Positions 23,472 to 34,860 of a stretch of DNA of 64,000 bases are shown here, in pieces (position 1 is the first letter of the stretch; each line of letters starts with the position of its first letter). Source of the stretch: Carnegiea gigantea. Its lineage: Eukaryota; Streptophyta; Magnoliopsida; Caryophyllales; Cactaceae. The translations under genes were made by a program, and so were the position numbers. The notes beneath the pieces were generated by a model. That model searched no databases. It was not told the origin of the DNA and saw only the letters and a list, made by a program, of their open reading frames with translations. The stretch is taken from NCBI GenBank assembly GCA_029747015.1, contig JAKOGI010000187.1, positions 273,501 to 337,500 on the forward strand, written 5' to 3'.

Positions 23472-26400
23472 TTGGATTGAACTCATGTATGAGCGATATA
23501 TAAGCTTGTCATGTAGAATGTCATATATGAGTGAATAGTCATATGAGCTACTTTAATACAACATAAGATGCTACATTAGATTTAAAATTTAAAAAATACT
23601 ATGTAGGATGGTTGTAAATTTAATACAATATTAATTTTATTTAATAAGGTAACTTCTCACATACCCTCTTATTATTTAATAATAACATTTAATCATAAAA
23701 TATATATAATTTAATGATGTAAATATAACAAGAAATGCGAGTTAGATATTAATTAAGAATAAAAAAATATATTATTAATATGAAAAAAATTAAAGAAAAC
23801 TCACTTCACTTTTACATCTACAAAATAATGTAATACATCAATTTATTGTTTGTTTTTTTATAAAAAAAATTTATTCTCTTAATAATATATTAAAAAATTA
23901 TTTAATTTATACCCTTATATCATAAGGGTACTACTAATAATTCCAGAAATTATTGCAAAAGTGCAGCTCAGAAGTTGGATGGGTCTCGGCCTGTCGCTAC
24001 TGGGGCAGGCCAATTGAGCCAAGTTGCAATGACAGTGCCCATAATTGAAATTAGAGCCTCGTTAAGGTTCTTTTCTTTGCTAAAGGAATTGGTTTTATTT
24101 TCAAGATATCCAATGGATACTTGTAAATTTTCAAAAGGGACACCCATACAATATTTTTGTGGTTGTCAGTTAGTTCGACGGGTATGAATTTTAGAACTTG
24201 TTATTAATTTTTGAGAGTTATTATCAAAGATATGGGTTCAAATTTCATCGGTTCATCCACATTAACCTCTACGCACCTTTTGCACCCAAAAAAAAAATTT
24301 GTTTTTTGAAATCGGAAGTTTTTGAAAACTAAAGTGCTTTTTTTGTGAATTCTACAAAATTTTCTACAAAGATCGAGAATTAAATATATGGCATCTTTCC
24401 CCTTATTCAAACAAATGGTATCGATCAAACTTTGGAACAACAACAATAATAACAATATTTAGTGTGGGTCTCCTTTTAATCGGTATAGGAAAATTCAAGT
24501 GTAAGTAGTCTTAAACAATTTTGCTAGTATAGAGGCCAATTCTTAAATATCCACGAAAAGAAATAATTTACTGAAAACTTTTGATTAAGAAACATGAACG
24601 CTCGATGAGACTAGGAAGTTTTAATGAGAAACAAGTACCAGTAGAGAAAGTAATGTATAACTTAAATTAAGTAAAGCGCTTTTTTCACATAATGGAATAC
24701 TCATATGATAAATAGTTACTCGATATGTTTTGCTTTCTTAAACATATTAGTTCTATTTAACCTTTTATAGTCCTTAAGATAATGATTTCACCATTAGTTG
24801 TCTCCATTTGTAACGTAGCGTTTTGTATTTTACGATCATGTATATGCGCCAATTAATCAATCAATTAACAACACACTTTGAAAAAATAGTTATCAACGTT
24901 TGCAAATTCAACATTGAAATATACTGCTGATGATATTATGGAGATGTGAATTTTTATTTTTTTGACCAATAAACTGTAAAGTTCAACATAGATAGAATTT
25001 GAATCTAGATCTTTGATAACAACTTTTAAAAATTTTATCGGTTAAACTAACAACATTCACGGATAGGAAAATTAGATTACCTTATTATATAGAAAAATCA
25101 TAATCAATCATTGGGAGTAATTTATGTGTTTGATATTGATATAAATGAGAGGTAATTTTTAGTGTTCATCCCAGTAAATAATGGAACTGCCTTGAGTAAT
25201 GAGCTGTTACGCTAAGGTTTTGTCTCCTAACAGCTATAGGTTCCCCAATAAGGGAATTGCTGAGGTGATCAGCAATACAGGCAACAATTTCACTTGTATC
25301 TGATGGATATCTGTTCTACCCGATTCGAAAAAATGGGTGAAAATTCGAAATATATGGATGATGATTTGACGGATTGGGTTGGATTTGGGTGATGCTTCAT
25401 CCGACCCGTCACCCGCTCCATTATCCGCTTAAGCATTCACTTGTTTGTCGATCCCCTATTTGCAAATAGTTTATTTTTTCTTTTTATCCTTTAAATTTTA
25501 TCCAATTTTTGGATTATTATATTGTTAGTTTTAAATTTCATCAAAATTAGTATGATAAGTATCATAGTTTAGGTATAAACTTTTCCGATGACAAATCTTA
25601 TTTTTTCTTATAACTTTGCTTACATAGCATATAAACCATTCATCACTTGTTTACAATCAAATCCATCTATTTTTACCCGTAGATGGTGGATGGATGGATT
25701 TGATTGGACTTTCCCAGATAATGGATGAATTGGATGAAATGCATGAAAGCAGCGGGGTGATGGATGCAGACGAGAGTTCACCTGATCCATGGCCACCCCT
25801 ACCATACTAGGGGGTGGTCCGAGTTATCTCGTCACTACATCTTGATTTGAATCTTACCCTCTCATGCCTAATCCCTGACAGTTTTGTCCCCTCTCCTTCT
25901 TTGTAAAGGGTTAAGTTAGGCCACTATGATGCCCTTACCTTCAGGAGTGCAACAAAGTTGAACCATCCCAAGGGAAGGGTCTGGTTGGTAAGCCTACCAC
26001 AACATAACAAAGGAATTGTAAGTTGTTGAACTCGATCTCATGACCTCCAATTTCAAAGATCACTTAGTGCCAAACGTGCTGCGAGTTCCTCGGAACCTGT
26101 TCTCGAAAAGCGGAAAGATAGGGATGCAGATTTTACTACACCATATCATCAGATACTAATAGACTACTAGAGCCCAATATGAGCAAACAAAAAGATATTG
26201 GATGGTTTCTAATATGTAGCATTACGTGTTAGGTTCAAGTTATAATTTATACAAATTGAGATGAATCCCCAAAATGATGGATTTACATAAACCTCTGGAA
26301 GTATGGTCTTTTTTTTTTTTTTTTTTTTTTTTGTTTGCTCTTTATCTCAGTCAATTGGGTTGAGCCAATGTCTATTAACTAGGGCAAAGTTTTTCCTATT

Positions 26401-28640
26401 TACAAATTTTCTCCATTTAAAAAAAAAAAAAAAAAACTGAATAGGAGAGGAATAACACAGTAAGTATTTGATCATTTGAACTATACTTGCGAGTGGAAAA
26501 ACACAAAGCAAATACAGTACTTTCATACTTATTGTGACCTAAATGACACCTAAAATACTTTTCTTTGCTCCAAATCTTAGTTGAATTACCTACCAAACCC
26601 TTGAAGGGTGCACAAATGAAAAGAGAGCAAACTAATGAGTTCAACAAGGGCAGTTAAGATATGATTAAAAGGTAATCATGAAAAGACTAGATTCGTTGTT
26701 GTCATCATGGCCACTAGAAATTGGTGTGTATTACCTTCTCCTCCAAAATACCTAAGAAATTCAAACACTCAACAGTACACTTAATTAAAGTCACCTTTAA
26801 TTTCCTATACAATCCCCTTGACTCCCTTTTATTCTTCTTAATTGAATGTAAAAACACCTGGTGGGTGTACTACCACCGAGATCATTCGAAGACTGAGAAT
26901 GTCATTAGTGGAAAATTAAGACTCAGCTTGTTGATTTAGTCTTATTAAGGTCAGCTAAGGCGTGTAGATTATTGTCTATTGAACATAATCATGTTCTGAT
27001 TTGGTGGTACTCAAGGTGGTGTTTAGATTTTGACTTGACCTTGCTTTACTTGTTTGATACCGTTGGTATACGGCTAGAGCTGGAAAATGGGTTGGATAGA
27101 ATCGACCTATTTAATAAACGGATCAATTTTGCGTTGGACTAGAAAGTATCTTAGATTTCCTCAAAATTGAAAAATAACAAGTTTTCACGCTAAACGGTCA
27201 ATTCATGTCGACTTCGGATCGGGTTCATATTGTGTTATCGTGTCAGGTCAGGTTTTCCCTTCTTTATATACAACCCTGTTCTTTTTTGCGATGAGCAGCA
27301 TGAAACTTATTGCTTGTTGTTTTTTACAACTCAATACAACTCTTTATAGCTATTTTTCAAATACCTTATAGCTAATTAACTATCTTGCAAGTCCTTACAA
27401 CTTCTTATAACTCCTTATAACTTACTACTGTTGCTGCAGCTTATAGTTTAGTATTATTGCAAAAAAGAATAGGACCATAGGCCATTCATTGGGTAGATTT
27501 ATTGTAGAAATGAGATAAGTTGAATTCGGTTTAGATTGTTCAACTTTATTCCAATTTCTGTTTTTATTAGACGTTCTTTTATAAGAAGTGGCATCTTATA
27601 AAGTGTTCTCACTCTTTCTAATTATTATCGAATGTTTTAAATAGGTTTTCTTCAAAAAAAAAAAAAATTATGCAAATCACATTTCCACTTTAGGATCAAA
27701 TTAAAAAAATTTATGATTGCCGTGGAATTTGACTGTAATAAAAATATAAATTTCCATTCAAAGTAGCGGTTGTAGAACTTTTAGACAAGGGTGACAGCTG
27801 CCATTACTCCTGCCAACAACGCGATTATTTTATTTAAGATTAGTTTTATTGCCTAATTCTCACTAAACATGTTTTCATTATTATAATTAATTATAATTAG
27901 TCATTTTAATTTAATAAGCACTCATGTCTTTTTCATATTGAAAACAAAATGCAGTGTGGTTTTCTTCTTCCAATTCTGGCATGCTTACTCAGCCATGCAT
28001 CTTCCTCGTATGGTTCGGATTATATATTTTTGAATTTGTAGAATATAATAAAAATATTAGAGGACTTTGGTTGACCTATGCGAATCAACAATTACGGAAA
28101 AAGGAGAAAAAGAAGTCGTGATTCAAAAACTATACCTAGCTATCCAAATGTTTTACCACTAGTATAGTTAGTTTGAATGCTCTTGTACTTGTATCTCTTA
28201 GACAAAATGTCGAATTTAAGTCTCATGAGGGGAGAAAATCTACTTTCCTATATTGTATTGGTCACCTATTAGTTTGACGTCTGTTAAGTGAGGACAATGA
28301 CCACCAAAAAAAAAAAAAAAAAGGTGAATGTGCTATATATGTCTATGCTAGTATACTACTGTATTATTTTTTTCAACGTATATATACTCTCACTTACCAA
28401 GTATACATATTTTTTCAACGTGTGTTTGTCGTATAGAAAAAATTTTTCAATGTGAAGTATGAACTCTCACTTACCAAATATACATATCATACGCTTGGGA
28501 GTATGTACTCTCACTTATTAAATATACACATTTTTCCAACGTATATTTATCATATAGATAAATTTTTCTATAATAAAAACTATAATGAATGACAAATCCA
28601 GCAGTTATTTTAATTATTTAAAACTCTTAAATTATAATGA
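23468..28640. other. AT-rich intergenic spacer
   Basis: No gene recognised. Three stretches (about 25310-25810, 27060-27260 and the flanks of the former) are rich in acccgattcg/ggattgggttgg/catccgacccg words, as in decayed plant MITEs, but ends could not be fixed. Homopolymers occur at 26310-26332, 26418-26436, 27651-27667 and 28303-28322. Confidence 0.5.
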
Positions 28641-28641
28641 A

Positions 28642-28741
<100 letters not shown>

Positions 28742-28984
28742 CATTCACCTCAATGGTCACTAGTCTAATATTTTATGTATGTTTTAAGCAAATGTGATTC
28801 TTGTACGTGCTTTGTCATAAATTGTGGACAACTTTGGGGGTAGAAAATACGCCATACTTTCAAAATTGACCCAAAAAATGTTGAGTGAAGTGGTCAATCC
28901 AAAACTCACAAAACCTAAATGTACTCGTACCCAAAGTGTTCCTGATTTGAATTTTACTTATAATATAACTTGAATATACTTGAC

Positions 28985-31390
28985 CCAGTGGGTATATCAT
29001 CCACCTGATTGTATAAATACAATTATATAATCGGGCCCATAAATTGCCCCCACGTACAAAATACAAAGAAAACCCCTGAATTTCAGCTCACTAAGAATAC
29101 CCTATAGCTCACTAAAATATGCTGCTGTGCATCCAGTTTCGCTCACTAAAAACAATGTATAGCTCACTAAAATATTTTAGTGAGCTGAGACACAGTTTTA
29201 GTGAGCTAATACGTACTTTTAGTGAGTAGATATACCAAAACCAATGTATCTTATGTACCCAAGTTTTATTTAGTAAAAATACTATATAACTTATTAAATG
29301 TGCTATTGTACTAAAAAAGTGTTATTGTGAATCTAAAACTCACTAAATTATATTCTAATTGTCTATATTTTTTTTAGGGAGCTACGATATTTATTTATTG
29401 AGTTGGTATATCATACAACCGGTTGTACGGAACCAATTGTACAATCGAATTTCAGCTCGATCACTAAAAATGTACAGCTCACTACAATATTTAGTGAGTT
29501 GAGATACAGTTTTAGTGAGCTAATACATATTTTTAGTGAGCGGATAAATCAAATCAATGCATCTTATGTATTCTAGGTTTCACTGAGTAAAAATATGATG
29601 TAACTTATTAAAATATGCTATTGTACTAAAAAAAGTGCTATTGTGCATATAAAACTCACTAAACTATATTCTAATTGTCTATATTTTTTTAGTGAGTTAT
29701 GACATATATTTAGTGAGCTATGGCATATATTTAATGAGTTATGACATATACTCAGTGAGTTGAACTATATTTAATTAATTCACTACATTTCTATTATACT
29801 CACAAAATATAATACAAACACCCTTATGGCATAGTAAAAAATGATTGAGCGGTAACATAACCCAAGAACTTCACAATATTATTTGCTGGCTATCTATACT
29901 ATTCTTTTTAGTGAGTTATGCTATTTATTGAGTGAGCTATGATAGATATTTGGTGAGTTATAAAATGTATTTTGTGACCAATATGATTTAGCGTGGAATA
30001 TTAATCATTCATAATAAAAAATGAGTGAACAAACAATTTTAGTTAGCACATATACTTTTTTGTTCACATTCTAAGGTATTATATATTCGTCTTTTAGTGA
30101 GCTATGACTCATATTTAGTGAGTTATGATATACTTTTAGTGAGTTAGACTATATTTGTATTATACTAACTAAATATGTATAAAACGAATACACTTATGTC
30201 ATAATAAAAGATAATATAAATATTTCTTACTAATATTATAGTGCTCATTAAATATATTATATAGCTTATGAATGTGCCTTTGCTTTTTGAAATACCAGTA
30301 GGATTACACAAAATTTTAACATAATAATCAACATCAATAGCTTTAATAACAGAATGATCTAATGTAGATATGAAAAATGAAGTATCATCTGCAAAAATAA
30401 CATAATTTTTATGGTGAGTTATAATGCATAATTGGTGATCACAATCTTCTTTCTAGTGAGCCAAACACTTGTGTTAGTGAGCATAAATGTTCTGTAGTGC
30501 AAGGTAATATATTTTTTATAGTGAGGTATTGTTTTCCCTATTAGGCACAAGATTAATTATAGTGATTATATTTGGTGAGTAGAGAACTAATTTATGATTG
30601 CTGAATACAAGCTTAATACAAGTGAGCTAAATGTATTTCTTTCATGAGCTAACGACTATATTTAGTGAGCACATAACTTATATTGTTGAGCTGTTGTTTC
30701 TCATATGTACATAGCAACAATAAAAATATCATCTGGAAAAATAACTATAACATTTGTGGTGAGCTATAATACAATATTGATGAGCACACAGGTCAATCCT
30801 AGTGAGGCAAACGTTTCTTTTAGTGAGCAAAAACTACTCTGTAGTACAGGCAATATATTTTTTATAGTGAGCTAAATGTATACCTTTGGTGAGCCAACGA
30901 CTATATTTAGTAAGCATATAACTCATAACGGTGAGCTATCGTTTTTCATATGTCGCAAACCAAAATTTACATTATGCAATCCAGTTCAAAAATCTCGAAA
31001 TTAATTTATCAAAACGCAAAACTAACGAACACAACTTTCAATCCCGAAAACAAAAACAGAGATCGAAAAAACACTATCAAACCTGACGAACAATTCTCGT
31101 TTTATGAAGATTCAACATCAATAGCGACGTTAAGATCAAATCCAGCCACTCAATAATTACTGAACATTAAAGCAATTGAATCAGCGAAGAGTAATCTAAC
31201 AATGGGGAGAATAAAAACCGTCATTTCAAAAAACTGATGAGAATGGATTTTTATAAATAAAAAAAAAAAAAACCCGAGGGCTTGACAGTTGGAGGATTCA
31301 AAACTGCTGTTGGTGAGCCTGGGTGGACAATTGAGTTGTCCACCCGATTGTACGTAATAAATTGCGTACTTGACCTGTACTGTACCTTTA
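28985..31390. mobile_element. Candidate non-coding element carrying a 21-bp-phased motif array
   Basis: Similar palindrome-bearing segments occur near both ends and once inside: cacctgattgtataaatacaatt (from about 28998), caaccggttgtacgg...gtacaatcg (about 29417) and cacccgattgtacg...cgtac (about 31341). A perfect inverted repeat GGGTGGACAA-5nt-TTGTCCACCC lies at about 31321-31345. Between them sits the AGTGAG array described separately. No transposase, terminal inverted repeat or target duplication could be fixed, so the element status is inference. Confidence 0.35.
29084..30950. repeat. Array of TTTAGTGAGCTA-like motifs with 21-bp spacing
   Basis: By hand, about 29 sites with an AGTGAG (or CTCACT) core lie in 1.87 kb, against about one expected by chance on both strands. 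Spacing is exactly 21 bp in many runs: 29179/29200/29221, 29493/29514/29535, 29691/29712/29733/29754, 30096/30117/30138, 30455/30476, 30801/30822. The first four copies point the other way (CTCACT at 29087, 29108, 29142, 29163), and the switch is a perfect 26-bp palindrome centred near 29173. Part of the array (about 29085-29400) is duplicated with an offset of about 315 bp (29450-29720). The unit contains stops in most frames, so it is not a coding repeat. Confidence 0.88.
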
Positions 31391-31959
31391 CCATCCATCC
31401 AATTTGATGGAGATAGTTGCATTGAATTATTTGCCAAGTTTAACAAAAAAAGAAGAGCTTTTTTTTTTTTTTTTTACATTTTAGAGAAACTATTAATCTT
31501 CAAGCATAAGAAAAATGCATTTTTTGGTATTTGATTCTCCATTAACTGAAGCAAATTGGCCCATAAGAGGTAATCTCTCCCAGTTGCTACGTAGGTTTTT
31601 TTTCCCCCTTTTCAGAAGAGTCACATTTGATAATTTACTTAAAGGAAATAAATATTAAATCATTATTTATAACTCTATTTTAAAAAAAGTAGTTAAATTA
31701 CAATAATTGTAGAAAATCATAAACGCTATATGAAACCATTTTATTACAAAATCCACCCAAAATGAAATATTTTATAGGAAAATTCTAGCCCGCTGCTGAA
31801 TTTTTGAGTGGTTAAAAAGTTAACCTCTCTAGTCATCATTTACTCAGCTTTTCATCCCCTATCGATTCCTGTAAATTTCTAGCTTCTAGCTTCTAGCTTC
31901 TAGCTTCCGGCTTCTACATTAGAAACAGAAGTAAAGATATCCTTTAAAAAAATAACACC

Positions 31960-31991
<32 letters not shown>

Positions 31992-32223
31992 AAAAAAAAG
32001 GAACAAAAAGGGAAAAAGAACACATTGAATGGACCAGCAATTTTCACTATCTTCTTGCAATATAAGTTAATGAGAGGTAGCCTAGGCATTCACCGTAGTG
32101 TATATAACCAAAAGTGAAAGGGGAGGTCACTAAGCGATGTTCATGTCCCATTAACCAAGAAAATGATGAATTTGATAAGGGAAAAAAAAGGAGCACTTAA
32201 GTGCTAAAAGTTATGAAATTATA
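31391..32223. other. AT-rich spacer with C23A10 tract
   Basis: No gene recognised. It contains a short tagcttc tandem (31879-31908) and one of the window's long oligo-C/oligo-A junctions at 31958-31990. Confidence 0.6.
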
Positions 32224-32228
32224 GTATT

Positions 32229-33081
32229 TGTTGGGGTATGAAAGTGGTACTGTTCTGTATTAATAAAATTAAAGAGTTTAAGTATGTATATAAGTTTGTG
32301 AGTCATTTCACCCATTGCCAGTTAATTTTGGGTTGAAACCTTAGTTGAGCATGACTCTTATGCTCCATTTGGACCTTGAAAAGTTTGGTGGAAAGAAAAA
32401 AATTTAGAAAAGTAACTTTTTTTCTTGTATTTGGTTTAGAAAAAATCATAAAGAAAAAAATATGGCGGAAAATTAGATGGAAAAATTATTAGAAACAAGT
32501 GATAAAAATTTCCTCATAAAATTATGAGGAAAGTTTAGGAAAAGTTTCCAAAAGAATTCATAACCTCCTCCAACCTTACAGTACTTAGATGACATTAATA
32601 TAATTCAAATAATTCATCAGTCTTCAAATTTCTCATTCAAATTCTTGTATTTTTTTTCAATCCAAACAAGAGAAAAAAACTCACTTTCTCCTCATTTTTT
32701 TTCCTTCACATTTTTTTCCTTCAATTTTTATTTCCACCAAATTTTCTAAGGACCAAACAGAGCCTTAATTTAAAAGCCTAATTAATATAAAGAATTTAAC
32801 ATGGTATCTGAGCGGGTTGCTTGATTTAGATTTGTCATTGTCCACAGTTGCTTACAAATTATGTGCACGTGTTGGACCTTGTTAGTAGCCCACACGTGAG
32901 GGGCCATGTTAGAGTATGAAAGTATGTATTGTTCCACATCGATAAAATTAAAGGGTTTAAGTATGCATATGAGTTTGTGAGTCACTCCATCTATTGCCAA
33001 TTAGTTTTGGATTGGAACCTTATTTGAACTTATATACATGACTTTTATTGAAGGCCCAATTTATACATAAAAAAATTAACA
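32229..33081 (+). mobile_element. TRIM (miniature LTR retrotransposon) with nested MITE
   Basis: Left LTR 32229-32801 (TGTTGGGG...TTAACA, 166 bp once the nested MITE and its TTA duplication are removed), primer-binding site TGGTATCTGAGC at 32802-32813, internal region to 32906, right LTR 32907-33081 (TGTTAGAG...TTAACA, 175 bp). A perfect 5-bp target duplication GTATT lies at 32224-32228 and 33082-33086. There is no coding capacity, as expected for TRIMs, which are mobilised by other elements' proteins. The primer-binding site differs from the initiator-Met complement at one position. Confidence 0.9.
32361..32764. mobile_element. Tourist-like (PIF/Harbinger) MITE nested in the TRIM LTR
   Basis: 404 bp with inverted ends: the left reads TGCTCCATTTGGACCTTGAA and the right, reversed, reads GGCTCTGTTTGGTCCTTAGA. 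Both continue into AAA(A/G)TTTGGTGGAAA. It is flanked by TTA on both sides (32358-32360 and 32765-32767), the usual target of this superfamily. Removing it restores collinearity between the two TRIM LTRs. Confidence 0.85.
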
Positions 33082-33557
33082 GTATTATCACTTAAATTAC
33101 CTATTATACAATTATTGGCCACGCAAAACTTTAAGTTGGCTTAGTTAACTTCTACTTTAGGGTTCTCTTATCTATGAGCATGATGATGGGGAAGTAGTTT
33201 TAGCTTTTGGATATTATACCTTGGAATTAGGTAACTTGTATTGTCAATCACAAAAAAAGTTGGGAAAGATTTATTTAATCCAAAAATTGGTTGAAGAAGG
33301 AAAAAAAATTACAAATTATATGCACATAGTCTAGCTAGTACTTGAGCTGTGGATTTGCTCGATCATTGCCGATAGAAAAGTTTGCACAACCTCTGCAAAA
33401 ATTTTTGTTCACCCTTTGCACTGATACTTCCCCACACTCCCATACCTCCCCCCCCCCCCCCCCAAAAAAAAAGGAAAGGAAAGAAAAGAAAACCTTACTA
33501 ATAATGATTCAGAAAAGTCACCAGCGCATTGTGTCAAAATCTTGAGAGAGTGAATGG

Positions 33558-33836
33558 TATTCAAGACCAACTCAATCCTAAGTTTAAGTTGATGCTTGAA
33601 GGTTCATGAATAGGTTTATACACTAACACGTTCCTTATGCAAATGTCATTTGAACTTGAAGCGTGAATGCTACAAAGGTCGTCTTATCTTATGCAATAAA
33701 TCAATGTATGGATTGCTGAGATTCGAACGCAAGACCTCTCTCGTGTAGAGAGGCTTTGATAGTATGTTCACGAATCAACTCAATCAAAAGCTTAAGTTGT
33801 TAGTTGAAGGCTTAGGAATAACTTTATACTCTAACT
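33558..33836 (-). mobile_element. 279-bp SMART/TRIM-like miniature LTR element
   Basis: On the minus strand: a 72-bp terminal repeat 33836-33765, ending GTGAACA; a degraded primer-binding site TACTATCAAAGCC (33764-33752, compare TGGTATCAGAGCC); about 125 bp of internal sequence; and a 71-bp terminal repeat 33628-33558, starting TGTTAGTGTATAAACC. No target duplication was seen and the outer bases are mutated. The internal part contains a GTTCGAATCTC word like a tRNA B box. A SINE was considered, but the direct terminal repeats fit an LTR element better. Confidence 0.7.
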
Positions 33837-34059
33837 CGAAATAAGAGGGTGAATAGAAATAATTTTATTGTCACATATCTCAAGTTAATGTTTGTCAAAT
33901 TTTTTATAAATTAAATTGGGTCTTCATGAATCAGCAATGTAATTTCATCTCAAAACAAATTAATACTGTGTAAAGTAGCGTACTAAGTTAAATATATATT
34001 CAATGTTTCTATTTTGTTCACTTTTATATTCCAATAATATCTTCATTAGGTGGCTTATT

Positions 34060-34860
34060 TATCTCACCATTACTCGTCCGAATATTACCTGTCATGTTTT
34101 TAGGTGCTAAGTCATTTTCTGCAAGACCCCTGTCAAGACCGCTGTGATGCTGCTATTCATGTGCTACGATACTTGAACTCTAATCCGAGACAGGGAATCA
34201 GGAATCTAGTTATCTCCTACTTCTACTTTTGATTTGCAAGTCTATTGTGACTCTAATTAGGTGAGTTGTCCCATGTCACGATGCTCTGTCATTGGATATT
34301 TTATTCAACTTGGTACATCTCCTGTCTCATGGAAAACTAAGAAACAAGATACCATTTCTTGATCTTCCGCTGAAGCCGAGTATTGGCTAATATTGCTAGT
34401 AAAGTTGTTTGGTTATGTAATCTGATGAAATATCTTGGTTTTTCTGTTCCTCTTGCTGTTGTGTATTGTGACAATCAGACAGCTTTACATATTACTGCTA
34501 ATCCTGTTTTTCATGAGCACACCAAAAATATTGAGGTGGATTGCCATTTTGTTCAAGAAAAATTAGTCTCTGACGCTATTATTACTTGCTATAGTCCTAC
34601 CATGGAGCAACTCGCGGATTTCTTCACAAAGGCACTTGGTCAATGGCAGTTTCATTATCTTCTTGGCAAGTTAGGTGTTGCGTATCCATACGTTCGCACT
34701 TGAGGGGGAATATTGGGTATATTTTTGTAATATATTATAGTTATATTCTGACTCTACCCTCCTCAACTGATATATCACTAGGCGTCTATTTTTGGTTAAT
34801 CATATCTTGTAGAACTGTTTATTTGGCTTAATAAAAAGAACGATGGTGTGAGTGAAGCAC
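34060..34860 (+). pseudogene. Ty1/copia RNase H relic with 3' LTR remnant
   Basis: Broken pieces of the end of a copia polyprotein: DAAIHVLRYLNSNPRQGI (about 34145-34200), SVIGYFIQLGTSPVSWKTKK (about 34285-34345), a stop, SSAEAEYW, a frameshift, then an open stretch 34383-34703 containing YCDNQTALHITANPVFHEHT and MEQLADFFTKAL. A polypurine tract TTGAGGGGGAA precedes a degraded LTR that begins TATTGGGTATATT near 34714. The 5' part of the element is missing. Confidence 0.85.

Noticed and set aside
29084..30950. CRISPR-like array or coding heptad repeat for the 21-bp motif array
   Set aside because: This is a plant nuclear sequence with no conserved repeat/spacer pattern of CRISPR size, and the motif contains TAG/TGA stops in several frames with no long ORF.
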